Source: Scylla paramamosain (Eukaryota > Arthropoda > Malacostraca > Decapoda > Portunidae). Taken from it: a DNA stretch of 64,000 nucleotides. Location: contig NC_087176.1 in assembly GCF_035594125.1 (NCBI RefSeq), positions 19,937,591 to 20,001,590 on the forward strand, written 5' to 3'. The translations under genes were made by a program, and so were the position numbers. Below, one piece after another: positions 11,727 to 22,204 of this stretch. The notes under the pieces were generated by a model. The model worked only from the letters and a program-made list of their open reading frames with translations. It was not told the origin of the DNA and made no database searches. Position 1 is the first letter of the stretch; the number at the start of each line of letters is the position of its first letter.

Positions 11727-11790
11727 CTCTGGATAACCTCAAAGTGTCCCTCAGCAGTCTTTGCCAGCAGTTTGCCCACAAATGTCTGGC
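11727..11790 (-). CDS. Fibrocystin-L-like gene, exon i
   Basis: A short 64-nt exon reads GQTFVGKLLAKTAEGHFEVI, then Q. The acceptor is CTCCTCCTCAG and the donor GAG|GTATGCC, phase 2. The leftover AG plus the first C of the next exon (ending at 8388) gives serine and continues the frame. One exon between h and i is probably missing, because the phase of h (0) and the start of i do not fit directly. LINE A1 fills the intron that follows. Confidence 0.5.
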
Positions 11791-11899
11791 CTGAGGAGGA
11801 GAGAGAAGAGGCTCAGGAAAGAAAATACAGTACAGATGTAATTCCTCTCAACTTCTGTGCTTTCTTATGGAAGGATAACAGAGAAGGTATAATTTTACT

Positions 11900-12085
11900 C
11901 CCTTCATCTGTCTACTTATCTATACACCAGGCCACCAATCCCAGACAAAGCACCACTCACTCACACACACATCACTCACTCTTAGGCCCACTGGTCTCTG
12001 GTGGGAAGGAACAGTGTTGTGGACCTCCCTACAACACCCTAGTGACTGTACTTACAAGACTCTGCTATGGTTATGGTCTTCACAG
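11900..12085 (+). repeat. Interspersed repeat, copy 1
   Basis: Shares CTATACACCAGGC, AAAGCACCAC, CACATCACTCACTCTTAG and GTTGTGGACC in the same order with 18670-18860. It has no coding content. It may be a short interspersed element; no tRNA-like box was identified. Confidence 0.55.
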
Positions 12086-12519
12086 AAGATAGTAACACAA
12101 TTCCTCTCAAATTTTATGAGTCATGTGGATGGTCTGGCACCAGCGTGGCAGTACATACATGCCCTGGCCTCACCTTAGGCCAACTGAGTACTGACTCATT
12201 ATCCAGTAATTACTGTCCCACTCCCTCCCCTCCCACCACTTAGGGATAACATGCCACACATCTGAAAAAAAGTCTCCAAAAATCATGCACACACAAAAAA
12301 ACAGATACAGTATATGAAAAACAGCAAAACATAAGGAGTACCACAAGGTGTAATCTAAAGCCTGAGTGTAAACAAGCTATGTCTCAGACACACAACTCAA
12401 ACTTTGGCAGATTGTTGCCAAAGTGCTGGATGATTTTTCAGTGTGCACAGACCAATGTTGCTTTTTGCACACATTTTCATTCAAAAAAGTTAATTACAGT
12501 CCCTTAATTAACTTAGTAA

Positions 12520-12910
12520 TTTCTGTCCATCTCCTCATCTTGAAAGCCTCACCATCAAACATTAAGCCAGAATTTTTGTAAACAAGCTGAATGAATGTAT
12601 CATGATAATAGAAATAATATTGCTTTATTACTTCATGCATGTATGCAAAAAATAAACTTGACTCAATTATTCCTGTCTACCAAACCTTTAAAGTCTTGCC
12701 ATCCAAGCACTGGGCCAGAGTCCTCGTCAACAAACTGAATGCCTCTTGATAACAGAATTAATATTGTTTTATTACGCTATCCCAAAAAATTTAACTTGAT
12801 TTTGTCATCTCCTCACCTTCAATGCCTTGCCATCAAACTACAATCCAAAAAAAAAGAAAAAATAAATAATTCCTGTCTGTCTCGTCACTTCCTCACATCA
12901 TGTTAACAAA
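12520..12910 (-). repeat. Decayed tandem copies of exon h 3' end plus intron
   Basis: Two fairly clear and one poor copy of the exon-h end follow the true exon on its downstream side. Translated on the minus strand, one reads VDEDSGPVLGWQDFKGLVDR and another NSGLMFDGEAFKMRRW, against VDKDSGLVLNGLAFKVRRQ in the exon. Each is followed by the same AT-rich intron block (ATTGCTTTATTAC / ATTGTTTTATTAC). The spacing is about 130-160 bp. They look like a local exon/donor duplication that has since decayed. Confidence 0.6.
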
Positions 12911-12976
12911 GATTATATTATTTTATTACTCTTTATATACAACATTTAAGTCAATCATGCCTGTCTGTCTCCTCAC

Positions 12977-13106
12977 CTTGAAAGCCAGGCCATTAAGCAC
13001 CAAGCCAGAGTCCTTGTCAACAAAGTGAACAGTGATGGTGGTGGGTTGTCCGGCCTGCACTATGCTGGGCTGCTGCAGGACCATTGCTGCACTCATCTTT
13101 GTCAAG
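12977..13106 (-). CDS. Fibrocystin-L-like gene, exon h (first exon of repeat module 1)
   Basis: The exon reads LTKMSAAMVLQQPSIVQAGQ, then PTTITVHFVDKDSGLVLNGL and AFK. The acceptor is CCCTCAG and the donor GTGAGG. It completes the split codon of exon g (AG+C) and keeps the frame. It begins another Ig-like domain (LxxQQPSxxxAGxPxxxxVxFVDKDSG). Its 3' half, with the flanking intron, is repeated as decaying tandem copies at about 12.5-12.9 kb. A homologous exon occurs at 5604-5721 (KYPEILHAAHPFFLSLKF). Confidence 0.66.
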
Positions 13107-13274
13107 CTGAGGGGAGGCCAAAAGAAGACCAACAATTAGATCACTTATGTGACTTCAATAGTAATTGTATCTTGGTAAATACTGAGATCCTTTTCTCTCC
13201 TTTTTGGTATGTCAGACTTGCATTTCCCTCAGTATCCTGTCAAGGTCTAATCCCTAGAGACACCATTAATGTAC

Positions 13275-13520
13275 CCTGATTAAGTTAAATTTAAAACAGA
13301 TAGGAAGGAATTGGTTTTTAAATAGAGTGGTGGATGAATGGAATGGACTCAGTAATGAAGCTGATTATTTAGTGACCTTTAAAAGAAGATTACACAAATT
13401 TATCAATGAGGTTGATAGGTGGAAATAGGTAAGCATGCTTTGTACAGGGACTGCCATGTGTAGGTCTGATGGCTTCTTACAGCATCACTTATTTTCTTAT
13501 TCTTCTGTTCTTACACCAGA
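13275..13520 (+). mobile_element. LINE-like C-terminal fragment, family G
   Basis: The plus strand reads NRVVDEWNGLSNEADYLVTF, then KRRLHKFINEVDRW, the 'N--V-EWN-L' C-terminal motif common at the ends of LINE ORF2 proteins. It is followed by GCATGCTTTGTACAGGGACT and TGCCATGTGTAGG. A related copy lies in opposite orientation at 3055-3345. Confidence 0.55.
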
Positions 13521-13544
13521 CACTTGTGCTCCAGCTTTGGATGG

Positions 13545-13640
13545 TTCTTTTTGACCTCTCTTTAGGGACTGGCACTCTCATTGGGCTTTTTTAAACTTTT
13601 TGTTGCCTTTGACCAGTCCCCCTCTTACATAAATAAAGAC
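13545..13640 (+). mobile_element. Family A LINE 3' end fragment
   Basis: GGGACTGGCACTCTCATTGG, then CCTTTGACCAGTCCCCCTCT and TACATAAATAAA match the last 90 bp of family A (compare 54335-54410). It abuts the donor side of exon g. Confidence 0.6.
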
Positions 13641-13650
13641 CTGCACCTAC

Positions 13651-13889
13651 CTGAAGGTCCCCTCCAGGGTGGTGGTGAGGGCTGGAGCATAGCTGGGGTA
13701 GGTGATGGTGAAAGTGAGGTTGTAGCCTTCCCCGGGCTTGCTGACAGACAGGTTGGTGAAGATGGCAGTGCCATTCCTGTTGGGAACTGTTGTGGTGCCC
13801 ATGAGGATGGCACCTGGCGGACCTCCCAAGAGACTTGCTGTGACCTGCCAGGGATCACTCTTGTGGCCCAGGTCACTGGTGGGTGCACC
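13651..13889 (-). CDS. Fibrocystin-L-like gene, exon g (Ig-like segment)
   Basis: The exon reads GAPTSDLGHKSDPWQVTASL, then GTTTVPNRNGTAIFTNLSVS, KPGEGYNLTFTITYPSYAPA and LTTTLEGTFR. This is a classic second half of an Ig-like domain in this family (WxVTA-L ... G-T-V---G-A-FT-L-VS--G-GY-LTFT). NGT, NLS and NLT sequons suggest N-glycosylation. The donor is CAG|GTAGGT, phase 2. The acceptor TTGCAG is preceded directly by a (CTCTT)n and (CT)n microsatellite of about 160 bp. A 4-kb intron containing LINE B1 lies upstream. Confidence 0.68.
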
Positions 13890-14057
<168 letters not shown>

Positions 14058-14114
14058 ATTATTGGTGTATCCTTGAGTCCTTTCATGGGAACCAAAAAGG
14101 CCTGAAAGTTTACT

Positions 14115-14117
<3 letters not shown>

Positions 14118-14158
<41 letters not shown>
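14118..14158. repeat. (AC)n microsatellite
   Basis: About 20 units just 5' of LINE B1. Confidence 0.95.
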
Positions 14159-14162
<4 letters not shown>

Positions 14163-14204
14163 AATCCAGCTATCTACGTCACTGAGAGTTGCCCTAGTGG
14201 AAAT

Positions 14205-17200
14205 ACAGAGTATGAGAGTTCACACTGGTTCTACTCGTTGCTGTTCCGTCTCCAAAGCAGTTAAATTGTTATAATGAGCGGTGAAGAGGGGTCTACTTCG
14301 GTCCCCACTATGTTGTTTATGCCAATGGGGACCGTCTCGAAGGCTAGACAGAGAGACCTCGGGATTTGGGGAAGAGGACTGAAGGGTCGGGAAAGCAATG
14401 ATGAGAAGGAGAATTATCACACTGGAAACTGAAATGAAGGAAATGAAGGATAGATTTGACAAGATGGAGAAGATGGTTGAAACTTTGATCACCGAGAAGG
14501 GGGTGTGAAGAGGTGCATATGACGATCTACATAAAAAACAAACGTTATATGAAAAGAAAGCAATGGAATATGAAGGCAAAGTGGAAGAGTTAAACGTAAA
14601 ACAGGAAAATTGGAAGAAAGAACAAGAGAAAGAAAAGACTGATTTTAGGGAAATTGTGGAGGAACAAACAAAGGCAAACAACAAAAAGCTCACAGAAAAA
14701 GTTGTTCAAGTTATAAAACAAAGAAAACTTGGTGAGAGAAACTGAGGATAAGAAAAAAACTGTCGTGGTATTCGGTCTGAAGGAAGAGTATACACCTCAG
14801 TGGACTGAAAGAGAAAAGAAGGAAAAGACATGTGTGGAAAAATTAGTGGGGACATTACAAGAAGAAAAAGAGCTAACTGGAGAGATCGAAGAAATTAAAA
14901 GAGGAGAAACCGGACATCATGGGAATTGTTGAAATTAAATTGGCAAGTGAAGGGATATATCAAATATTGGTGAAGGAAAATACAACCTCTGGATGAGAAA
15001 TAGAAAAAATAAACAGGGAGGAGGTGTGATGCTTCTAATTAGGAAGGATTTATTAGTGGAATCTGTCACATATGGGGTGGAGGAGGCAGAAGTATTGAAA
15101 ATAAACTTAAGACAGAATATTGTAAGATACTGTAACATTGTGGTGACTTATGTTCCCCCCTATTCCAACTCTTGGAGAGAGGATGAATATAACAAAATGC
15201 TTGAGGACACAAGGACACGTTTGGCAGAGTTATTTGAGGAAAATGACGATATACTCCTGATGGGGGACTTTAACTGTAAAGAGATATCTTGGGAGAATTG
15301 GACCATGGAAGGCAGTGAGCCATCATGGGGGAACAAGCTACTAGACCTGGCTACTGAAAATTTCTAGACACAATGGGTTACAGATGACACAAGATTTAGA
15401 TGAAATGAAGCACCTTCAAGGCTCGATCTAATTTCCACCATGAAACAAGAAATAGTAGAAGACCTTAAATACATAAACCCAATAGGAAAAAGTGATCATG
15501 TGCTGATTCAGTTCACAGCTATGGATAATAACCTCAGTATAAGAAAAGAGGACCACAGAAGAGAATGGCTACATAAACTACAGCAAGACTAACTTTGGAC
15601 AACTTAGGAAGTATTTCAGTGAAGTGAATTGGAACATGGTTATTCAAAAGGAGGACATAGAGGAAAAGTGGACAGCTTTCCTGGACATTTATAATGAGGG
15701 AGTAGAGAAATGGGTACAACAGATGTGCAACAGCTAGATTGGAGAGAGAAAAAGCATGGAACAAGTGGAAGAAAAACAGGAGACTGGACCTGTGGAACAA
15801 TTATATAAGGAAGAGGAACGAATTTCTTAAAACTCGCAGAGATGAGCAGAAAAATTTTGAAAAGAATGTTGTGGAGAAATGTAAAGACCAACCAAAATTA
15901 TCTTATAAATTCATTAATGGAAAATTAAAGAGTAAAGATGAAATAAGGACAGTAGAAGCTGGAGAAGAGACAGTGGATAACCCAGAAGAGGTAGCTGAAG
16001 TGTTTAACAGATACTTCCACACTGTGTCTACTAAGGAAAATGATTTCAGAGGTGAGAGGACAGCATTAGAAAAAGGGACCGACCTAAAGGAGATTAAAAC
16101 ATCAGTAGATGAAGTAAAGAATATGTTGGAAGACCTGGATGTAAGGAAAGCAATGGGTCCTGATGGTGTCTCCAGTTGGATTTTAAAAGAGTGTAGCTCA
16201 CAATTAGTCTCAGCGTTGCACAATATAATTAGCACCACCCTGGTAAAAGGTAGAGTACCCATAGATTGGAAATGGGCAGATATTACCCCAATCCACAAGA
16301 CTGGAAGTAAAGAAGATCCATTAAATTATAGACCAGTATCGCTCACAAATGTGATGGCGAAGATTTGTGAAAAGATTATCAAGAACAGATGGGTGAAATA
16401 CCTAGAAGACAACAAGGTGATAACAGAGAAACAGTTTGGTTTCAGAAAAGGAAGATCTTGTGTTACAAATTTGATAAGTTTCTACTCAAGAGTATTAGAT
16501 ATAGTGCCAGAGAGAGATGGATGGGCCGACTGCATATACTTAGATCTGAGAAAAGCATTCCATAAAGTTCCACACAGAAGACTAATATGGAAATTGGAAA
16601 AAACTGGAGGACTCAGTGGATCACTGTTAAAGTGGATGACTGACTTTTTGACAAACAGAGAAATGAGGACAGTAATTAAAGGCAGCAGGTCGAACTGGAG
16701 AACAGTAACAAGTGGCTATTTTGTTCACAGTTTATGTAAACGATGTGACAGAAGGTGTAGAAAGTTACATGAATATTTTCACTCATGATGCTAAGATTAT
16801 GAGGAAAGTAACAAATGAAGAGGATTGCAATGCTTTAAATCAGGACTTAATTAAGATTAATGAAGGGTTAATGAGGTGGAACATGGAGTTTAATGCTAAA
16901 AAATGTAGTGTGATGAGGTTTGGAAAAAGTGTGAAAAGACCAGTTGGCAACTATTACTTAGGGAATGAAGAAATCTCTATAAGATCAGAAGAAAAAGACC
17001 TAGGAGTAATTATTACTGATAATTTATCATTTTGGAAGCACATAAACAAAAATTATAGGAGAAACATATAAACTGCTGAAAAACATCAAGATAGCATTCT
17101 CCTATATTGATGAAGATATGATAAAAAACTGATAACAACGATGATACGTCCGAGATTGGAGTACACAGCATCAGTGTGGTCGAAGTTTGAAAAAGGATAC

Positions 17201-17640
17201 AAGAAAGTTAGAAAGAATCCAGAGCTGCAACTAAAATCCTTGCAAGCTTAAGAGAGTATAGTTATGAGGAAAGGTTGAAGAGGTTGGGCCTGACTACACT
17301 AGAAAAAAAGAGGGAAAGAGGTGATTTGATAGCTATATATATAGAATACTGGAAAGGATGGAAAAGTCGGACAGAGAAGACCTCTTGATACCAGATACTA
17401 GAGACACAAGAGGACATGGAAGGAGACTGAATAGGAGTGTTTGCAGAAGAGACATCAAGAAACATAGCTTCCCACACAGAAGTATTACAGTGTGGAATGA
17501 ACTTAAGGATGAGACTGTATGTGCAAAGACAATTCATAAATTTAAAGAAAATCTAGATAAAAGTCGATATGGAGACGGGACGGCACGAGCCTAGTGTGGA
17601 TCTTGTCCTGTATTTCACAACTAGGTAAATACAACTAGGT

Positions 17641-17642
<2 letters not shown>
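14205..17642 (+). mobile_element. Non-LTR retrotransposon, family B (copy B1), near full length, dead
   Basis: An ORF1-like lysine/glutamate-rich coiled coil (14550-14930) is followed by endonuclease (RNRKNKQGGGVMLLIRKDLL; GDFNCKEISWEN) and a long RT ORF at 15739-16788 (KAMGPDGVSSWILKEC; ITPIHKTGSKEDPLNYRPVS; FGFRKGRSC; DLRKAFHKVPHRR). About 25-30 bp that should encode the PQGSVLAP motif near 16711 are missing, shifting the frame. The catalytic F-A-D-D is F-T-H-D. Further frameshifts follow. The 3' end carries two CTAGGTAAA units and then (CA)n. The architecture is CR1/Rex-like, by recollection. It sits in the intron between exons f and g. Confidence 0.87.
15739..16788 (+). pseudogene. Reverse transcriptase of LINE B1 (inactivated)
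   Basis: The longest open stretch of the element, 349 codons. It covers the RT fingers and palm from the linker (EKAWNKWKKNRRLDLWNNY) through LRKAFHKVPH. The second D of the first catalytic block is replaced (AFHKV instead of AFDKV). The last 25 or so residues are out of frame after the deletion near 16711. The rest of the palm continues in another frame at 16712-17071 (ILFTVYVNDVTEGVESYMNI). The enzyme cannot be functional. Confidence 0.8.

Positions 17643-17699
<57 letters not shown>
17641..17699. repeat. (AC)n at the 3' tail of LINE B1
   Basis: Directly continues AACTAGGTAAATACAACTAG GTAAACAC, the end of the element. Confidence 0.95.
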
Positions 17700-17700
<1 letters not shown>

Positions 17701-17875
17701 GGACTGAATGAATACAGAGATGGGATAAGGAATGTAGCCCAGCCCCTGTTTATCACAAGTAGAAAAACAAAGGTGAGAGAGGCAAGAAATGTACATAAAC
17801 TGATGGATGAATAAAGGAGGAGACAGAACCAGAGGTGTGTAGCTTAGTCCCTGTATACTACAACTACACACACAC

Positions 17876-18133
17876 CTCTGTATCCAGCACAGTAAAGGAC
17901 AGCTGCATTTCAAACACTGTGTCCTGCACCACACTGCTGGACACACCACTCAGCACCAATGCACTGGATGGCTTGGCATACTCAGTCACTGCCAGGCTCT
18001 CCTTGATCTTCTCTGCCACCTCCTTCTCCTGCTGCTTGTAGAACAGCTTGGCATCCAGAATGACAACACTGCCTTCCTCCTCTGTGGCCTTTGGAGGGGC
18101 TTCCTTGGGTGGTGGCTCGATGGGGTCACTCAC
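17876..18133 (-). CDS. Fibrocystin-L-like gene, exon f
   Basis: The exon reads VSDPIEPPPKEAPPKATEEE, then GSVVILDAKLFYKQQEKEVA, then SALVLSGVSSSVVQDTVFEM and QLSFTVLDTE. The acceptor is TTCCTCAG, and the donor is GAG followed by a GTGTGTGTG run. The C-terminal half looks like the start of an Ig-like beta-sandwich ('LVL---S--V--T-FEMQLSFTVLDTEG'), the type of segment that precedes the last ectodomain repeats of PKHD1L1. A proline/glutamate-rich linker comes first. It joins exon g in phase 0. Confidence 0.6.
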
Positions 18134-18385
18134 CTGAGGAAGAGAGGTGGGTATTGGAGGAACACACTACCTCTGTTAATGGTTCAGCTGATGACAAAGT
18201 GCAGGAGGACATGATTCAAGGCAGTAAAGGGGCAGAGAACAGTGTTATTTTACCAAAAGGAGTTACAGGAGTGAGAGATGACTCAAAGCAGTAAAGAGAC
18301 AGAGTAGTGTTTGCCTTAAGAGGAAGCACTGGAGGAAGAGACAACATAAGATCACAAAGGAACAGAGAGCAGAGGTTCACTTTAC

Positions 18386-18546
18386 CAAGAGAGAGAGGCA
18401 CAGTTGCTGCATGATCCATCCTGGAATCTATTGACGGCCTTCTCCAGACTCTGCACCAGCTTCTTGTAGGGAATCACCTCCCCACCAATTGCTCCCTCCT
18501 CCTCCTCGCCATTCAGGCTTGTAGTGTGAGCGCTGGCCACTTCAGC
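18386..18546 (-). CDS. Fibrocystin-L-like gene, exon e
   Basis: The exon reads AEVASAHTTSLNGEEEEGAI, then GGEVIPYKKLVQSLEKAVNR and FQDGSCSNCASLS. The acceptor is TTACTTAG and the donor GTAAAG. It has an acidic cluster of four glutamates and a short amphipathic stretch (KKLVQSLEKAVNRFQ), corresponding in position to the 'elaxxL-xxiVtalQxG' region of fibrocystin-L. The reading frame is open. Exact borders are less certain than for exons c, d and f because the protein match is weak here. Confidence 0.55.
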
Positions 18547-18669
18547 CTAAGTAAATTTAAGTTGTATTCTTAAACATTTTGTTCTCTTTAGTAATTATTT
18601 TCAGATATAATGAATAGTAAGAATCTCATAGGCAACTTTCCCATTCATTTGGCACAGTCCTTGTTAAAC

Positions 18670-18860
18670 TACCACTATCTATCTATCTATATACCAGGCT
18701 GGCAATCTCACACAGGATGGCCCACACAAAGCACCACACACTCCTGCACACATCACTCACACTCTTAGCTCCGTTGGTTCCTAGTGTAATGGGACAGTCT
18801 TGTGGACCACCCTGCTACATCCCAAGAGCTTAGGCACACCACAGCTGTCCACATACTTCC
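18670..18860 (+). repeat. Interspersed repeat, copy 2
   Basis: Matches 11900-12085: CTATATACCAGGCTGGCAAT, AAAGCACCACACACTC, CACATCACTCACACTCTTAG and CTTGTGGACC. It lies in the intron upstream of exon e. Confidence 0.55.
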
Positions 18861-19034
18861 ACAGCAAAGCCTCACAGCATAAACTGGTTTAATCCTGCCC
18901 TTTCATGGTGAAATCATTCCCTATCACAAGTGTCATAAAAATTACCTTGAAAACTCAGATAAATTCCATTAGATCTCCAATTAGTTGAAACTCCCAAACA
19001 TTTGAGAATAAGTCTTGCATGTTGAGCTCCTACT

Positions 19035-19245
19035 AGTAAGGGAGACCAGGCAGCCCAGACAGCCACACCAAACACAGCCACACCCAACATAGCCACAAAC
19101 AACATGGTCACACATAACACAGACCAACACTGCCACGCACAACACACAGATCCAACAAAGCCAGACACTGAACAACAAAGCCACACTGAACACAGCTGCA
19201 CCCACCACAGTCAGACTCAACACAGACCAGACCCAACATGCATCC
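19035..19245. repeat. Degenerate CACAGCCACACCCAACA repeats
   Basis: A run of imperfect 12-25 bp units rich in ACA/CCA (CAGCCACACC, CACAACACAG) lies in the intron following exon d. No coding potential was assigned. Confidence 0.55.
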
Positions 19246-19258
19246 TCACTGTGCCCAC

Positions 19259-19507
19259 CTCCAGCCTTCCCTGCTGTCTCTTGGAGAGCTCCTGCATAAC
19301 ACTGATGACCCTGATGTTGTCTGGGGATACCTCAAACAGGCTGGCCAGATTCAACACCACGTTCTGCTCATAAAACTCATCTTCCTTCACCATGAGACCA
19401 CTGGTGAGGGTGATCATGGGCATGGTCTTGATGTCAAGGATGTGGCCTTCACACAGCACCACATGGACCAACTTAGCACTGCGCTGGAAGAAGCTGGTCC
19501 CCATTGC
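19259..19507 (-). CDS. Fibrocystin-L-like gene, exon d
   Basis: The exon reads AMGTSFFQRSAKLVHVVLCE, then GHILDIKTMPMITLTSGLMV, then EDEFYEQNVVLNLASLFEVS and SPDNIRVISVMQELSKRQQG. The run 'I-I-T-P-I...EF-E-N-V-NLA-LF-V---IR' is the segment I associate with the C-terminal ectodomain of PKHD1L1. The acceptor is CCCTGCAG. The likely donor is GAG|GTGGGC. It joins exon c in phase 0 and is intact. The upstream intron holds a minisatellite of a GACAAAACTGACAGGGA-type unit. Confidence 0.7.
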
Positions 19508-19595
19508 CTGCAGGGGAGGGTCTGGGTGAGCTGGAGAGGTGGCGACAGAGACAGGCATGGCATAATAGTGTTTCCCTTGCCTAAAACTATCAGGG

Positions 19596-19850
19596 AGAGC
19601 TATGACAAAACTGACAGGGAGAGACATGACAAGACTGACAGGGAGGCCTGACAAAACTGACATGGAGACATGACAAGACTGAGAGGGAGGCATGACAAAA
19701 CTGACAGGGAGGCACAACAAAACTGACATGGGGACATGACAAAATTGAGAAAGGCATAACAAAACTGACAGTGAGAGGCATGACAAAACTAAACAGATAG
19801 GGAGGCATGACAAAACTGACAGGGAGAGGCAAGGCTGAGTGGTTGTTCTG
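19596..19850. repeat. Minisatellite, GACAAAACTGACAGGGAGGCAT-like units
   Basis: About eight imperfect units of 22-37 bp with the core ACAAAACTGACAGGGA lie in the intron just upstream (in gene sense) of exon d. Confidence 0.7.
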
Positions 19851-19946
19851 TTACCAGCAGGAAGAGACAAGGCAGAGCAGTTGGTCCTTTGCCCCAAACT
19901 GACAGGGCAAAGTACAGAGCTCCAGTGCCTCAAACAACACAAAACA

Positions 19947-20100
19947 ACACACAGCCATTCCTTATATTCCCTACACAACACAACACACAGTCATTCCTTA
20001 CATTCCCAACACAATGCAACACAACACACAACCATCCCTTACATTCCAAACACAACACGACACAACACAACACAGCACACAGCCATCCCTTACATTGTCC
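19947..20100. repeat. Tandem repeat copying the exon c splice donor
   Basis: Four units carry CAGCCATCCCTTACATT-like blocks separated by runs of AACAC. On the minus strand each reads GGAATGTAAGGRATGRCTG or close to it, so three potential GTAAGG donors (one decayed to ATAAGG) follow the true exon c donor. Unit length is about 39-51 bp. Confidence 0.65.
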
Positions 20101-20291
20101 AACATGGGAAGGAAAGCCTGAGGATGGGTGGGGTTCTCAGGCAACAGCTTGTAGCCGGCTGCAGAGGTGTTGAGGTTGGCTGGGGGAACAAAGACACCAT
20201 CCACATAGGTGTCATAACGCTGAGGCTTTGGGTAGATGAGCAGGACAACGGCCTCAGAGGATGGACTGTGTGGCAGGTGCAGACGCAGCAC
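20094..20291 (-). CDS. Fibrocystin-L-like gene, exon c
   Basis: The exon reads VLRLHLPHSPSSEAVVLLIY, then PKPQRYDTYVDGVFVPPANL and on to FLPMLDN. The segment PQR-D-Y-DG-FVPPAN is a strong fibrocystin-L signature as I remember it (PQRVDVYVDG...VPPTN). The acceptor is TCTTCAG and the donor GTAAGGG, and the exon is in phase 0 with both neighbours. The donor junction and about 40 bp of intron are repeated several more times downstream in tandem, each copy bearing a GTAAGG-like or ATAAGG site. The exon itself is open throughout. Confidence 0.68.
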
Positions 20292-20624
20292 CTGAAGATG
20301 TGATGTGAGTGGAGGGTCAGTGTGGTGAGGTTAGGTTAGAGATGCAGCTCCTGAAATAATAATTGATTGGGTTAAGTTAGATTAGGTTGGCTTAGTGTTG
20401 GGTGAGATTGTGCTAGGTTGTGAGGTTAGGCTGGGTTAAATGATGTTAGGTTATGCGTCAAAAAGATTGGTGTAAATTGCCTGCTGTTTATCTTCAATTA
20501 CTATTATTATTATACCACTTAAAAATTACTACAACTACTATTACCATAGCTACAATCACTGTCTACTATTACTACTACCACCATTACAAACACTACAACA
20601 CCATTACAAGCACCACAGCAGTAC

Positions 20625-20773
20625 CTGAAGGGGCATGCTGGTCATGGCCATCTCATATGTCATCCCTGTTGCCACAACGGAGAAGAAGGTTGAGATTTGC
20701 TCCTGATACATGCAGCCAGCACACCAGCCTCTGTCCATCTGTCCATTGAGGAGGGCCACGTACCCACTAGGGC
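20625..20773 (-). CDS. Fibrocystin-L-like gene, exon b
   Basis: The exon reads GPSGYVALLNGQMDRGWCAG, then CMYQEQISTFFSVVATG and MTYEMAMTSMPLQ. It ends CTTCAG with a GTAC donor and joins exon c in phase 0. Two cysteines flank a W-C-A-G motif, as expected for an extracellular domain. The acceptor is unusual: the pyrimidine tract is a perfect (CCT)n microsatellite of about 90 bp running straight into CCAG. The resemblance to fibrocystin-L (a GPQDHGWC-type motif) is from memory. No internal stop is present. Confidence 0.65.
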
Positions 20774-20776
20774 CTG

Positions 20777-20867
20777 GAGGAGGAGGAGGAGGAGGAGGAG
20801 GAGGAGGAGGAGGAGGAGGAGGAGGAGGAGGAGGAGGAGGAGGAGGAGGAGGAGGAGGAGGAGGAGG
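20777..20867. repeat. (GGA)n microsatellite forming exon b acceptor tract
   Basis: About 30 GGA units; in gene sense (CCT)n up to the CCAG acceptor. Confidence 0.97.
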
Positions 20868-20949
20868 CATTAGTAACACTCACAAAAAATCCCATGTGGA
20901 ATTGACAATCTGGTAGATTTATAAGGACAAGATAAAAAAAAAGTGGCTT

Positions 20950-21097
20950 GTGTTGGCAATGAGGGTGATGGGGGAGAGGCGCCGCACCTCAGTGTCTGTG
21001 TCCATGCTTTCAATGATCATGAGGCGGTGATGCAGTGAGAGGCACTTCCATGCCTGCCATGATGGAACCACAACACAGGAAGCATCATGGACAATGC
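20950..21097 (-). CDS. Fibrocystin-L-like gene, exon a (partial)
   Basis: First well-supported exon, in transcription order, of a large minus-strand gene. It follows an acceptor ending CCCACAG and reads GIVHDASC, then PSWQAWKCLSLHHRLMIIES and MDTDTEVRRLSPITLIANTS. The pattern of a W-x-x-x-x-C followed by IIESMD-D-E-RRLSP is what I remember from the extracellular part of PKHD1L1 (fibrocystin-L), a large single-pass surface protein. Its continuation in exon b, GYVALLNGQMDRGWCAG, matches the family's next segment. No GT donor is visible at the expected end: the sequence runs into a poly-T stretch on the coding strand. The exon end is therefore approximate. The family call is inferred from memory. 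Confidence 0.6.
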
Positions 21098-21185
21098 CTG
21101 TGGGATGAGACAAAAGGAGAGTACGGGGAGTGGTAAGGGATCTCAAACAACAACAGGTCTTTAATTTTTTAACTGCCTGATTTGG

Positions 21186-21188
<3 letters not shown>

Positions 21189-21268
<80 letters not shown>
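21189..21268. repeat. (GT)n microsatellite
   Basis: About 40 units between exon a and the truncated start of LINE E. Confidence 0.97.
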
Positions 21269-21272
<4 letters not shown>

Positions 21273-21322
21273 AAGTGTGTGTTGCAGAGCTGTGTGTATA
21301 TCTGACACACACACACACACAT

Positions 21323-22204
21323 CAACGACGCCCTCACCGACACCCCCCATCGCTGGAAGTATGTGGACGACTGCACCGTGGGCGTCCCAGTTTCCAACAA
21401 GAACCCGGACTACTCGCCACTGCAAGCAATTCTGGAGCGACTGCAGACGTGGACAGAGGAGAGCAGGATGACCATCAACCACAGCAAAACTGTGGTGATG
21501 CATTTCTGTACCTCCTCTGTACCAGTGCCCCCTCCCCGGCTCACAGTGGGCCCTCACCCCCTCCAGGTGGTCCAATGTGCCAAGCTTCTCGGAGTCACGG
21601 TGGACGACCAGCTGACCTGGAAGCAGCATGTCGCCAGCACCGTGAGATCAGCTACCTACAGGCTGTACATGCTGCGCAGACTCAGGTCGCTGGGGACGCC
21701 GACAGATGAGTTAAGGGGGGTGTACCTCACCTTCATCCTCCCCAAACTCATGTACGCCTCCCCAGCGTGGTCCTCCTCCCTCACACACACTCAACAGCTA
21801 CAGCTAGAGAGTGTGCAGAAAAGGGCGTGCAGGGTCATCCTTGGCCCTGCATACACTACCTATGAAGAAGCCCTGACCACCCTGAGTCTGTCCAGAATAT
21901 CCACCAGGCACCGAGAGGCTCTGGAGAAGTTTGGGAAGGGACTACTGCATCATCCGCGTCTCAGAGACATGCTGCCGCCCGACGCGCCTCGCCCTGTCCG
22001 TGCCACCAGACACCACAACAAAATAACGCCCCTGAAGGCGCCGCGCACGGACCGGTACAGACTCAGTGCGATTCCCACCATGGTGCGAGCCATCAATCAA
22101 TAGTATTTCCCTCCTAGATTAGTCTTACCGTTAGGATTAATGTTAAGTTTTTCCCCATCCCCTATGTACATTTTCAGTTTGTCAACTGCCTAACTAATAA
22201 ACCG

